Assembly: GCF_030296555.1 (NCBI RefSeq)
Contig: NZ_AP027728.1
Span: 2,604,001 to 2,668,000 of the forward strand
DNA from: Microbacterium suwonense
Lineage (GTDB): Bacteria; Actinomycetota; Actinomycetes; Actinomycetales; Microbacteriaceae
Direction: 5' to 3'
Length of the DNA: 64,000 bases
The notes below the pieces were generated by a model that did no database searches, was not told the origin of the DNA, and worked only from the letters and a program-made list of their open reading frames with translations. The position numbers and the translations under genes were made by a program. Numbering within the stretch: the first letter of the stretch is position 1; each line of letters starts with the position of its first letter. Of the stretch, positions 7,844 to 16,707 are shown one piece after another.

Positions 7844-9106
7844 ATGACGACATCCATGGATTTCAAGCGCTCATTGATCGGGATGGCGGTCGTCGCGACG
7901 ACCGCCATCGCGCTCACCGGGTGCAGCTCCGACCAGGGCGGTGAGGGCGGAGGAGAGGTCGACATCGAGATGCAGACGAACTTCGGCGCGACCGATCCCT
8001 CGCTGAAGGTGCTGCAGAAGATCACCGACGCCTATGAGAAGGACAACCCGGGGGTCACGATCGAGCTGGTGCCGTCGACCGACACCTACGAGGCCGACAT
8101 CAAGGTGCGCCTCTCCTCGAACGACATCCCCGACATCTGGGCCACCCACGGGTGGTCACTGCTGCGATACAGCCAGTTCCTGGAGCCGCTGAACGATCAG
8201 CCGTGGGCGAAGAACTTCAATGAGGCGCTCGCGCCCGCGATGCAGAACGCCGATGGGCAGTTCTTCGCACTGCCCATCGACACCGACGTCGCGGGTATCG
8301 TCTACAACCGCACCGTGCTGAAGGATGCCGGTATCGACCCGACCACACTGGTGGACTGGGATTCGTTCGAGGCGGCGCTGAAGACATTGAAGGACGACGG
8401 CATCACCCCCGTCTCCGCCTCGGGCAAGGACAGCTGGTTCGCCGGGAACATCACCGACTTCATCGGCTCGGGCGACTTCAGCGAATCCGAGCTGAACGGC
8501 TTCAAGGACGGCACCTTCGATGAGAAGGGCTACACCCGTATCCTGGACCACATCTCCGCATGGCAGAAGGCCGGCTGGTTCAATCCGGACTACTCCTCCG
8601 CCACCACCGACGACCTGGGCCGGGCGCTCGCCGAGGGGAACACCGCGTTCGTGTTCGTGCAGAACTATCTGGTCGCCACGGCGCTCGGCTTCAATCCCGA
8701 CGCCGACCTCGGCTACATGCCGATCCCGTCCGAGAACGGCAAGCCGTTCCTGGTCGGCGGTGAGGGACGTGCCTACGGCGTCTCCAAGACCTCGCCCGAC
8801 AAGGAGCAGGCGCTGGACTATCTCGCCTACCTCGCCGAGCCCGACAACCTCTCGCAGCTGGCGAGCTCGATCGGCGGCATCCCGGGGCTGACCAACGCCA
8901 CCAGCGACCTCGGCGTGCTCACCGCCAGCTATGACGCCTTCGTCGAGCCGGGCACCGTGCCGCTGCAGCCGTACTTCGATCGCGTCTACCTGCCCAACGG
9001 CATCTGGGACACCATGGTCACCACGACCGATGGCGTGATCACGGGCCAGATGAGTCCGGCGGATGCCGTGAAGCAGATGAAGTCGAGCTACGACTCGCTG
9101 CGATGA
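7844..9106 (+). CDS. sugar ABC importer, solute-binding lipoprotein
   Basis: This 420-residue extracellular binding protein (SBP_bac_1 type) delivers a sugar to the two permeases encoded next. It has a signal peptide with the lipobox LTGC (Cys near residue 26), so the mature protein is lipid-anchored. Family regions include SSNDIPDIWATHGW, FFALPIDTDVAGIVYN and GRAYGVSKTSPDKEQALDYL. GAGGAT lies about nine bases upstream of the ATG at 7844. An internal ATG four codons later is an alternative. Its stop overlaps the start of the first permease. No ATPase gene is present, so a shared MsmK-type ATPase elsewhere is expected. Confidence 0.85.
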   Translation: MTTSMDFKRSLIGMAVVATTAIALTGCSSDQGGEGGGEVDIEMQTNFGATDPSLKVLQKITDAYEKDNPGVTIELVPSTDTYEADIKVRLSSNDIPDIWATHGWSLLRYSQFLEPLNDQPWAKNFNEALAPAMQNADGQFFALPIDTDVAGIVYNRTVLKDAGIDPTTLVDWDSFEAALKTLKDDGITPVSASGKDSWFAGNITDFIGSGDFSESELNGFKDGTFDEKGYTRILDHISAWQKAGWFNPDYSSATTDDLGRALAEGNTAFVFVQNYLVATALGFNPDADLGYMPIPSENGKPFLVGGEGRAYGVSKTSPDKEQALDYLAYLAEPDNLSQLASSIGGIPGLTNATSDLGVLTASYDAFVEPGTVPLQPYFDRVYLPNGIWDTMVTTTDGVITGQMSPADAVKQMKSSYDSLR

Positions 9107-10033
9107 CGACCACCGTCGGCGACGCGGTGCACAAGCCGAAGCGGGGGACCGGCGGGGGCGTCCCCGCTTCGCGCGCCGCGGGCTGGACGCGCTCTACCTG
9201 CCCGCCCTCGCGGTGCTCGGCGTCTTCACGCTGTGGCCGCTGCTGAACGGCGTGCTGCTGTCGCTGTCCAACTGGGACGGCTACTCGCCGGAGCGTCGTT
9301 TCGTGGGGCTGGAGAACTATCTGCGGCTGTTCGAGGATCCGAACTTCCGCACCGCCCTAGGCAACACCTTCCTGTACGGCGTCGGGTCGACGGTTCTGCA
9401 GCAGATCATCGGCCTGGGGCTGGCACTGGCGCTGGATCGGGCCGTGCGCGGCCGGGGCATTGCACGAGCGATCATCTACCTGCCCGTGCTGGTCTCGCCC
9501 GTGGTGATGGGCACGATGTACTACCTCTTCTTCTCCTACAACGGCGGCGGGCTCAACGACCTCGTGATCGCCCTCGGCGGTGAACGCACCGCCTGGCTCA
9601 GCGATTCCGGTGCCGCGATCGCCGTGATCATCGCGGTGAACTCGCTGCAGTTCGTCGGCATCTCGATGGTCATCTACCTGGCGGGCCTGCAGTCGATCCC
9701 GACGATGTACTACGAGGCCGCTCGGCTCGACGGCGCGAACGCTGCGCAGTCGTTCCGCCACATCACCGTGCCGATGCTGCAGCCGGCCTTCGCCACCAGC
9801 ATCGTGCTGAATCTGATCGGCGGCCTGAAGCTGTTCGACGTCATCCAGGTGCTCACAGGGGAGGTCCCGGCTACTCGACCAACTCGGTGTCGACGCTGAT
9901 CGCGAAGATGTACTTCGGCAGTCAGCGCGCCGGCTATGCGTCGGCGATGGGGGTCGTGCTGTTCCTCATCATCGCCGTGTTCACGCTGGCGTTGAACACC
10001 ATGCTGAATCGGCGAAGGCTGGAGCAGCTGTGA
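9103..10033 (+). CDS. sugar ABC importer permease (MalF-type), two frameshifts
   Basis: This is the first membrane subunit of the importer, about 310 residues after repair, with six membrane segments. GLDALYLPALAVLGVFTLWPL is helix 1 and YEAARLDGANAAQSFRHITVPML is the EAA loop that contacts the ATPase. Two single-base losses break the frame. One is in a G5 run at 9143-9147 or 9154-9158, near the N-terminus. The other is in the G4 run 9858-9861, where LTGGGPGYSTNS is expected. With both repaired the gene reads from the ATG at 9103 (overlapping the binding-protein stop) to the TGA at 10031-10033. It overlaps the next permease by four bases. Confidence 0.8.
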
Positions 10034-10878
10034 CCGCGGCATCTCCGGCATCCGCTCACTCGCCACTGCCGGCGCGGGTGGGGATCGCGGCCGCCGTGCT
10101 GCTGGCGGTGCTGCTGCAGCTGCTGCCGTTCTACATCACCGTGACCTCAGCCATGAAGCGGCGCAGCGACCTGTCATCGCAGTGGCTACCGCCGTCCGGG
10201 GGCATCTACTGGCAGAACTTCGCCACGGCGGTCGAGCAGGGCGGCATTCTCCGGGCCATCGGCAACAGCGCGATCGTGACACTCGGCGCCACCCTGCTGG
10301 TGTGCGTGCTGGCGGCGCTCGCCGCATATCCGCTGGCACGGCGGCCCACCCTGGCGAACAAGCTGGTGCTCGCCGGCGTCGTGGGGCTGATCATGATCCC
10401 GCCGCTGTCGATCCTGGTGCCGCTGTATTCGATGATGAGCCAGTGGCATGCGATCAACACCTACTGGGGCATGATCCTGGTGATGACCGCTACGCAGCTG
10501 CCGCTGGCGATCTTCCTCTACGCCTCGTTCATGCGCGGGCTGCCGCTCTCGATCGAGGAGGCCGCCTCGGTGGACGGAGCCAGTGCCGTGCAGGTGCTGT
10601 TCCGCGTGGTCGTCCCGATGCTGAAACCGGTCACCGCGACTGTGGTGATCCTGACCAGCGTGAACGTCTGGAACGACTACGCGCTGAGCGTGTACCTGCT
10701 GCGCAGCCCGGAGATGCGCACGATCGCGCCGGCGACGGCGACGTTCTTCTCGACGACCTCCAGCGACGTGGGAGCGGCTGCGGCGGCTTCGCTGCTGTCT
10801 GCGCTGCCCGTGCTGATCGTCTACCTGATGCTGCAGAAGTACTTCATCAAGGGCATGGTCGCCGGTGCGGAGAAGTGA
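10030..10878 (+). CDS. sugar ABC importer permease (MalG-type)
   Basis: This is the second membrane subunit, 282 residues with six predicted membrane segments. The EAA loop is EEAASVDGASAVQVLFRVVVPML near residue 180. The N-terminal block FYITVTSAMKRRSDL and the C-terminal QKYFIKGMVAGAEK are usual for MalG-like proteins. The GTG start overlaps the TGA of the first permease. It is the last gene of the importer operon; the rpmB promoter begins directly after its stop. Confidence 0.88.
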   Translation: MTAASPASAHSPLPARVGIAAAVLLAVLLQLLPFYITVTSAMKRRSDLSSQWLPPSGGIYWQNFATAVEQGGILRAIGNSAIVTLGATLLVCVLAALAAYPLARRPTLANKLVLAGVVGLIMIPPLSILVPLYSMMSQWHAINTYWGMILVMTATQLPLAIFLYASFMRGLPLSIEEAASVDGASAVQVLFRVVVPMLKPVTATVVILTSVNVWNDYALSVYLLRSPEMRTIAPATATFFSTTSSDVGAAAAASLLSALPVLIVYLMLQKYFIKGMVAGAEK

Positions 10879-10889
10879 ATCGCCCATGC

Positions 10890-10895
10890 TAAACT
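10890..10895 (+). promoter_or_regulatory. probable -10 box of the rpmB operon
   Basis: TAAACT lies 12 bases after the permease stop and about 160 bases before rpmB. It would place transcription start near 10902. No good -35 box is visible at the usual spacing. Confidence 0.45.
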
Positions 10896-10899
10896 GACT

Positions 10900-11036
10900 C
10901 CTTGTCTGTGCACACTCCGGTGCACAGTTCGTCTCTCCCTCTCATTCGCGCGGGTCCCTGAGCATGTCGACGGGCCCTGATCGGTGTGAGCGGGCGGGGC
11001 AGACAAGGGATCTTGGGTGAGGCCGTCCGGCCTCAC
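10900..11036 (+). promoter_or_regulatory. structured leader of the rpmB operon
   Basis: Three perfect pairings lie in the untranslated leader. P1 pairs CCTTGTCTG (10900-10908) with CAGACAAGG (11000-11008). P2 pairs CTGTGCAC (10906-10913) with GTGCACAG (10920-10927). P3 pairs GTGAGGCCG (11017-11025) with CGGCCTCAC (11028-11036), just before the ribosome binding site (AGAAGGAG, about 11041-11048). P1 and P2 share three bases and cannot both form fully. This is a candidate autoregulatory ribosomal-protein leader, not a family I can name. Confidence 0.45.
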
Positions 11037-11056
11037 GGTAGAGAAGGAGTCACAAC

Positions 11057-11293
11057 ATGGCAGCAGTGTGCCAGGTGACCGGCGCCGTTCCCGGCTTCGG
11101 TCACAACGTCTCACACTCGCACCGCCGGACGAAGCGCCGCTTCGACCCGAACGTGCAGAAGAAGACGTATTTCGTTCCGTCGCTCGGCCGCAAGGTCACC
11201 CTGAACGTGTCCGCCAAGGGCATCAAGGTGATCGACGCCCGTGGCATCGAGAAGGTTGTCGCTGACCTCCAGGCGAAGGGTGTGAAGCTCTAA
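11057..11293 (+). CDS. rpmB: 50S ribosomal protein L28
   Basis: This 78-residue large-subunit protein L28 shows the family pattern [39 protein letters not shown] and [13 protein letters not shown]. It has only one Cys, so it is a zinc-free (C-minus) type. A strong AGAAGGAG site precedes the ATG. The stop overlaps the start of rpmG. The gene follows a ~160-base structured leader. Zinc-free L28/L33/S14 sets are Zur-controlled in mycobacteria and Streptomyces. No AT-rich Zur box is seen here, so these may be the ordinary housekeeping copies. Confidence 0.95.
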   Translation: MAAVCQVTGAVPGFGHNVSHSHRRTKRRFDPNVQKKTYFVPSLGRKVTLNVSAKGIKVIDARGIEKVVADLQAKGVKL

Positions 11294-11463
11294 TGGCCAA
11301 GAAGGCGCAGGACGTCCGTCCGATCATCAAGCTGCGTTCGACGGCGGGCACCGGTTACACCTACGTGACCAAGAAGAACCGTCGCAACACCCCCGACCGT
11401 CTCGTGCTGAAGAAGTACGACCCGGTCGTCCGCAAGCACGTCGAATTCCGAGAGGAGCGTTGA
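11293..11463 (+). CDS. rpmG: 50S ribosomal protein L33
   Basis: This 56-residue protein ([42 protein letters not shown]) is L33. It contains no Cys and so lacks the zinc ribbon of the C-plus form. It starts in the last codon of rpmB (TAATG) and is followed three bases later by rpsN. The three genes are one operon. Confidence 0.95.
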   Translation: MAKKAQDVRPIIKLRSTAGTGYTYVTKKNRRNTPDRLVLKKYDPVVRKHVEFREER

Positions 11464-11466
11464 TCC

Positions 11467-11772
11467 ATGGCTAAGAAGAGCAAGATCGCTCGCAACGAGC
11501 AGCGCAAGGTCATCGTCGCCCGTTACGCGGAGCGCCGTGCCGAGCTGAAGAAGACCCTGGTCGACCCGAACGCCACCGACGAGGCCCGCGAGGCCGCACG
11601 CGTCGGCCTGCAGAAGCTGCCGCGCAACGCGTCGCCGGTTCGCGTGCGTTCGCGTGACGCCATCGACGGCCGCCCCCGCGGCATGCTCACGAAGTTCGGC
11701 ATCTCGCGTGTCCGCTTCCGTGACATGGCCCACCGCGGCGAGCTGCCCGGCATCACCAAGTCCAGCTGGTAA
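11467..11772 (+). CDS. rpsN: 30S ribosomal protein S14, long zinc-free type
   Basis: This 101-residue S14 has [20 protein letters not shown] at the N-terminus and the conserved C-terminal block [24 protein letters not shown] and GITKSSW. The length and absence of CxxC pairs show the long, zinc-independent form. It is the last gene of rpmB-rpmG-rpsN and is followed by a perfect 16-bp terminator hairpin. Confidence 0.95.
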   Translation: MAKKSKIARNEQRKVIVARYAERRAELKKTLVDPNATDEAREAARVGLQKLPRNASPVRVRSRDAIDGRPRGMLTKFGISRVRFRDMAHRGELPGITKSSW

Positions 11773-11784
11773 GCAGTCGCTTTC

Positions 11785-11820
11785 AGAAGGGGCGAGGATC
11801 TTCGGATCCTCGCCCCTTCT
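11785..11820 (+). terminator. terminator of rpmB-rpmG-rpsN
   Basis: A perfect 16-bp stem (AGAAGGGGCGAGGATC and its complement) with a TTCG tetraloop at 11801-11804 lies 12 bases after the rpsN stop. The tail is CTGTGTTCC, with only weak T richness. Confidence 0.85.
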
Positions 11821-11858
11821 GTGTTCCTCGTGATGCTGTGCATCCCGCGCGCTCGATC

Positions 11859-11932
11859 TGCAGGACTTCGCATGAAATGCAGGATGCTTCCTGGCATCCG
11901 TTCCTGTGTTTCGTGCGATCTCCTGCGTTTCG
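11859..11932. repeat. 74-bp palindromic element, copy 1
   Basis: This is identical over 74 bases to 12878-12951, in the same orientation. Each copy is an imperfect palindrome. The arm 11860-11884 (from GCAGGACTTCGCA) pairs with 11902-11926 (ending GATCTCCTGC) at 20 of 25 positions. A nested GGATGC/GCATCC hairpin sits at 11882-11899. Together the copies bracket the nuclease-like gene at 12036-12866. The element looks like a REP-type or small non-autonomous mobile repeat. Confidence 0.9.
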
Positions 11933-12035
11933 GATGCTGTGACCAGCCCTGCACAATCGCACGTGTCGCCGACTTGTGCACAGATGCCGTGCTGGTGGTG
12001 CGAGCGTGCGCTCCCGCGAGAGCAGACTCTTGCGC

Positions 12036-12866
12036 ATGGACCCCGTGAAAGAGCTGCGGCGACGAGGCGGGATCGCGCGAACCCGAACGCTTCTCGACGC
12101 CGGTGTATCGGCCTACGCCCTTCGCCGTGCGAAGCAAGCCGGGATGATCTTCCGGCCGCGAAACGGCTGGGTGGCGGTGAAGGATGCTGACTGGCTGGCT
12201 CTCGGTGCCGTGCGTAGAGGACTGGTGCTCAGCTGCCTGACGGTCGCAGAGCGCCGAGGTCTGTGGGTTCCCGAGAAGGGCAACTGGCACGTCGTCGCCC
12301 CGCGTCACGCCGGCCGGATCCAGGTGCCCCAGCGCACGGTCGTGCACTGGTCCGCGCCGATCGTGCCACGAGAGCCGGATGCCGTCGAGGACGATCTGCC
12401 CAACGCACTGGCCCTGGTGGCGCAGTGTCAGCCGTTCGAGACCGCGCTGATCGTGTGGGAGTCGGCGCTGAACAGGAACCTCATCGATGCGCAATCGATG
12501 GCCCGGCTTCCTCTTCCGGCGGCGGCGCGCGACGTGCTCGCCCGTGCTCGCCCCTTCGCGGATTCGGGTCTGGAGACGATCGTCGTGCATCGCCTGCGGT
12601 GGCTGAACGTCCCGATGCTGCCGCAGGCGTGGGTTCTCGGACATCGTGTGGACCTGCTGATCGGCGAGCGCCTGGTGATCCAGATCGACGGTGCGACGCA
12701 CACGGGAGCCCAGCGCACGAGCGACATCGAGCACGATGCGCAGCTCGATCTGCGTGGCTATCACGTGCTTCGCTTCAGCTACGAGCAGATCATGGAGCAC
12801 TGGGAACAGGTGCAGGCCGTCATCACCGAGGCCGTCGCCCAGGGCCTGCACCGTGCTCCGCGATGA
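12036..12866 (+). CDS. AbiEi-like winged helix plus DUF559 nuclease-fold protein
   Basis: This 276-residue protein has an N-terminal helix-turn-helix like the AbiEi-type domain (ELRRRGGIARTRTLLDAG, GMIFRPRNGWVAV, ~1-55). Its C-terminal domain is DUF559-like, of the Vsr/PD-(D/E)xK nuclease fold (VDLLIGERLVIQIDGATH, then DLRGYHVLRFSYEQI, ~205-265). In the core, Asp and QxD are seen where many relatives have D and ExD, so catalysis is uncertain. The ATG lies seven bases after CAGACT, a possible leaderless promoter. The gene is enclosed by two identical 74-bp palindromic repeats, with no partner toxin gene. The function is not established; a nuclease acting on the flanking palindromes is a hypothesis. 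Confidence 0.75.
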   Translation: MDPVKELRRRGGIARTRTLLDAGVSAYALRRAKQAGMIFRPRNGWVAVKDADWLALGAVRRGLVLSCLTVAERRGLWVPEKGNWHVVAPRHAGRIQVPQRTVVHWSAPIVPREPDAVEDDLPNALALVAQCQPFETALIVWESALNRNLIDAQSMARLPLPAAARDVLARARPFADSGLETIVVHRLRWLNVPMLPQAWVLGHRVDLLIGERLVIQIDGATHTGAQRTSDIEHDAQLDLRGYHVLRFSYEQIMEHWEQVQAVITEAVAQGLHRAPR

Positions 12867-12877
12867 CGCTCCCCGTT

Positions 12878-12951
12878 TGCAGGACTTCGCATGAAATGCA
12901 GGATGCTTCCTGGCATCCGTTCCTGTGTTTCGTGCGATCTCCTGCGTTTCG
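12878..12951. repeat. 74-bp palindromic element, copy 2
   Basis: This is an exact direct copy of 11859-11932, starting 12 bases after the stop of the DUF559 gene. Flanking bases differ on both sides, so the repeated unit is 74 bases long. The start-to-start distance between copies is 1019 bases. Confidence 0.9.
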
Positions 12952-13129
12952 CGAGGGTGGAAATGTGACGGATGTGACTCCTGTGGCGTGACATGCCGAA
13001 AAAACACACCGAAACCCGCGAAATGACGCGGATTTCCGTGCTGTGGTTGGTACATTCAAGGCGGTCGATCGACCAGGGGGCTTCCCCGTAATCAACACGA
13101 TGCGACGGACGTCGTCGCTGGAGGATGAC

Positions 13130-13417
13130 ATGGCTGACAAGTCCATCACCAAGACCGAGCTCGTCGCGAGCATTGCTTCCGCCACCGGCGAGAGCCAGGC
13201 CACCGTTTCGCGCGTCCTCGACTCGCTCTTCGGCACCGTCTCCGACGCTGTCGCCAAGGGCAGCAAGGTCTCGATCCCGGGCTGGATCTCGTTCGAGCAG
13301 GTCGACACCGCTGCCCGCACCGGCCGCAACCCGCAGACCGGCGCCGAGATCAAGATCCCGGCAGGCAAGCGCGTCAAGGTGACCGCCGGCTCGAAGCTCA
13401 AGGCTGCTGTCAAGTAA
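13130..13417 (+). CDS. HU-family nucleoid protein
   Basis: This 95-residue histone-like DNA-binding protein has ITKTELVASIASATG, VSRVLDSLFGTVSDAVAKG and the beta-arm region SFEQVDTAARTGRNPQTGAEIKIP, which has the conserved RxGRNPxTG. It lacks the long Lys/Ala-rich tail of mycobacterial HupB. GGAGG lies about eight bases before the ATG at 13130. A terminator-like hairpin follows the stop. The gene is monocistronic. Confidence 0.92.
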   Translation: MADKSITKTELVASIASATGESQATVSRVLDSLFGTVSDAVAKGSKVSIPGWISFEQVDTAARTGRNPQTGAEIKIPAGKRVKVTAGSKLKAAVK

Positions 13418-13429
13418 GACCGCATCACG

Positions 13430-13455
13430 AAGGCCGTCCCTCCGGGGGCGGCCTT
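13430..13455 (+). terminator. terminator after the HU gene
   Basis: AAGGCCG (13430-13436) pairs with CGGCCTT (13449-13455) across a 12-base loop, about 13 bases after the HU stop. The downstream tract is TCTGCG rather than a T run. Confidence 0.7.
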
Positions 13456-13529
13456 CTGCGTACCGGGATGACTCGTGCGTCCGCCTCGCACCCGGCATCC
13501 GTCACAGTCAACAGCCGTAGGCTGGAGGC

Positions 13530-15535
13530 GTGAAAGCGTACCGTCTGGCCGGCCTGGCGATCCTCCTCGCCGGCGCGACGGCGGGACTCCTGGTCGCCCT
13601 GGCCGTCGGCGGTGCCGCCGAGCCCCCAAACTGCTCGATCCCGGTCCCATCGTGATGTGGGGGCTGCCGGCGGTCAAGCTCGTCTCGAACCTCGCCGCCG
13701 CGGCCATGCTCGGCTCGCTCGTGCTCGCGCTGTTCGGGCTGCGCAGCGGCACGCGCCCCTTCGACATCGCGCTCGATACGGCATCCGTGGGTGCCGCGGT
13801 CTTCACCGTCACCGCGGCCATCGCGGCCGGCATGAACCTGCTGGCCGCCTTCAACCCCCGGCTCTCGGCCGACCGCTCCTTCGGCGAGCAGCTGGGCATG
13901 TTCCTGCTCACCCTGCCGCTCGGCCAGTCCTGGCTGATCACCGTGCTGATGGGGGCCGTGATCACCCTGATGGCTTTCGGATGGCGCAGCTGGACCGGCA
14001 CGCTGATCACCGCGGGTCTCGCCGCGGCATCCTTCATCCCGCTGGCGACCGAGGGGCACTCCGGCGACCTGGCCGGCCACAACGTCGCGGTGAATGCGAT
14101 CCTGCTGCACACCGTCGGCGCCGCGGTCTGGCTGGGCGGCGTGATGCTGCTGGTCATCCTGCGCGCGGTCGGCGAACACCGCAGCGCGAAGAAGGATGCC
14201 GATCGCATCGATCTGCCGACGCTGGTCAGCCGGTACTCGTCGCTCGCGATCGCCGCATTCGTGGTCGTCGCGATCTCGGGCGTGGCCCGCACGGTGGTGG
14301 CCCTCGGCGACTGGAGCGAGCTGTTCTCGCCGTACGGGCTGATCGTGCTCGGCAAGGGCGCACTGCTGGTGGGGCTCGGCCTGTTCGGGGCCTGGTACCG
14401 GCGCAGGCTCATCCCGAATCTTGCCGGCGAGAAGCAGAAGCGCTCGTTCTGGACGCTGATCCTCGGCGAGCTGTTCCTGATGGGAGCGGCGTCGGGGGCC
14501 GCAGCGGCGCTCGCCCGCACGCCCCCGCCACAGGGCGACGAGCCTCCTGCGGTGCAGACCGCCGCGCAGCGTCTCACCCAGACGCCGCTGCCGCCCGAGC
14601 TGACGCTGCAGCGCTGGTTCACCTCGTACGACATCGACATCCTGTGGCTGGTCGCCGTCGGCTTCGGGGCGTTCCTGTACATCGCCGGCATCCTGCGACT
14701 GCACCGCCGCGGCGATGCGTGGCCGGTGCATCGCACGATCTTCTGGATGGCCGGGCTGCTGATGCTGCTGTGGGTCACCTGCGGCCCGCTCAACGAGTAC
14801 CAGGAGTACCTGTTCAGCGTGCACATGGCCGGGCATATGGCGCTGACCATGGCGATTCCGCTGCTGCTGGTCAGCGGTGCGCCCATCACGCTGGCGCTGC
14901 GCGCCATCCGCAAGCGCGAGGACGGCACGCGCGGAGCCCGCGAATGGATCCTGTGGGCGGTGCATTCGCCGTTCTCGCGCGTGGTCACGCATCCGTTCGT
15001 CGCGGCCGCGATCTTCGTCGCCTCGCTGTGGGGGTTCTACTTCACCGATCTGGTGCGCTGGGCGATGTACGACCACCTCGGCCACGAGTGGATGATCATC
15101 CACTTCCTGATCTCCGGCTACCTGTTCGTGATGACGCTCATCGGCATCGACCCGATCCCGTACCGGCTGCCGCACGCCGGCCGCCTGATCACCCTGATCG
15201 GCGTGATGGCCATGCACGCCTTCTTCGGAATGGCGATCATGATGCAGGAGGGCCTGATGGTGGCCGAGTGGTTCGGCTCGATGGGCCGCACCTGGGGGCC
15301 GACGCCCATGGAGGACCAGTACATCGGCGGCGGCATCGCCTGGTCGGTGGGCGAGATCCCGACGCTGATCCTGGCGGTCACCGTCGGGATCCAGTGGTCG
15401 GGATCGGATGCCAGGCTGCAGCGTCGCCGTGACCGGCACGCCGACCGCACGGGAGACGCCGAGCTGGCGGAGTACAACGCCCGGCTGGCGAAGCTGGCGG
15501 AGCAGGACCGTCAGGAGGAATCCCGGATCCCCTGA
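13530..15535 (+). CDS. CopD / CtaG fusion, copper membrane protein, frameshifted
   Basis: This large polytopic protein (about 668 residues after repair) has a CopD-like copper-transport half (~1-330) and a caa3_CtaG-type half (~370-640). The CtaG part shows NEYQEYLFSVHMAGHMALTM, HPFVAAAIFVASLWGFYFT and HLGHEWMIIHFLISGYLF. Its His pairs are the likely copper ligands for cytochrome oxidase assembly. The GTG at 13530 lies six bases after TAGGCT, a leaderless layout. As given, the frame breaks after GGAAEPP. One added C in the C5 run 13623-13627 joins AEPPKLLDPGPIVMW. It converges with the next gene. It likely works with CopC encoded at 21.1 kb. Confidence 0.85.
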
Positions 15536-15554
15536 GCCGCGGGCTCGGGCGGGC

Positions 15555-16627
15555 TCAGCCGCCGTCGACCGACGGGGATCCGACGCGGATGGATGCCGTG
15601 CCGTCGGGCAGGATGCCGATCGTGCCGTCGATCTGGAACGGGACGTCCTCGGACACATCGTGCACGGAGCCGTCGAACACCGACTTGATCTTCACGTCGA
15701 TGTGGGCCACGGCATCCGTCGGCGGGATCTTCCAGTCGGCGCCGTCGGGCTCGATCGTCACGGTCGGCTGCTGAGTGATCGACCACTTCGGCAGCGCACC
15801 GTCGGCCAGGCGGTTGGACACCTCGAGACCGAACGGGCAGGCGGTCGGCAGCAGCACCTGCTGCGTGGTGCAGTTCGCCAGGAACTCCTCGACCTTCTGC
15901 TGCACCAGGCTGGTGAACTTCTCGGTGGGGTGCGCCTGCACATCCACCGGAGTGCGGGCGAGGGCGGTGTCGGCCAGCACACGCACGCCGGGAGTCGCGG
16001 CGATCGGGGTGTCGACGGTGACCGAGTAGGCGCCGGGTGTGAACACCAGCAGGTGCAGCGGATCCAGCGGGTCGGCATCCGCACCCTGAGTGGAGACCTG
16101 GTGGCGATTCAGCGCGAAGCCGTTGATCGCGAAGTCGTCGGCGCCGCGCACGGTCAGCTCGATCTCGGCGAGCGGACTGCGCTGGAACCGCCAGTTGGGC
16201 ACCACACCCAGCCAGCCGTCCTGCACGACCGAGTACGTCGTCGTGCCGCGCATGCCGCCGGCTCGGTACGCGGTCGTCACCCGGTAGGTGCCGTCGTCGG
16301 GCTGCTCGGAGGTGACCCGGTAATCGGTCAGCTGCGCGAGCGCGGCGGCGCGCAGCAGCGCCTCGGACGACGAGGCGTCGATGCCGGTGTCCTGCTGCAG
16401 GGCGAGATCGGCCGAGACTCCCGGCACCCGGAGCGCGTCGGCCGCGCGGCCGGTGGCGAGCAGGTCGAGATAGCGCTGCACGAAGGCAGAGGGGCTGTAC
16501 ACCTCCTGGTACAGCGAGATGCCGCCGGCGCCGAGCGCGGCGATGAGCAGAATGCCGACGAGCCCGAGGATGGTCAGATCGGTGCGAAGCGCAGAGCGCC
16601 GCCGTGAGACCCCCGCCTCTGCATCAT
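15555..16627 (-). CDS. unrecognised membrane-anchored protein, frameshifted
   Basis: I do not recognise a family. The repaired protein is about 357 residues. It has a short basic N-terminus (MMQRRGVSRRRSALRT), one membrane segment (LTILGLVGILLIAALGAGG), and a large extracytoplasmic part beginning SLYQEVYSPSAFVQRYLDLL, rich in beta-strand-like sequence, ending GSPSVDGG. The start at 16627 lies seven bases after a minus-strand TAGACT (16634-16639). To reach it, one C must be added to the C5 run 16610-16614. The domain resembles scaffolds made of NTF2-like plus Ig-like modules. That is only an impression. Confidence 0.6.
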
Positions 16628-16694
16628 GCCGTCAAGTCTAAGGATCGCCGGCTGGGACGGAGCCGAGCGGCGACGCACGATGACTCATGGCGCT

Positions 16695-16707
16695 TAACAT
16701 GGGTTGC
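16695..16707 (+). promoter_or_regulatory. -10 box of a leaderless helicase promoter
   Basis: TAACAT at 16695-16700 is followed by seven bases and a GTG at 16708. No ribosome binding site is present. This favours the GTG over the in-frame ATG codons at 16687 and 16699. Confidence 0.45.

Noticed and set aside
10879..11056. A Zur operator before rpmB
   Set aside because: No AT-rich TGANAATGATNNTCA-like palindrome is present. The visible palindromes are GC-rich and suit RNA structure better.
12036..12866. AbiE-type toxin-antitoxin pair
   Set aside because: Only the AbiEi-like helix-turn-helix is present, fused to a DUF559 domain; no AbiEii nucleotidyltransferase gene is adjacent.
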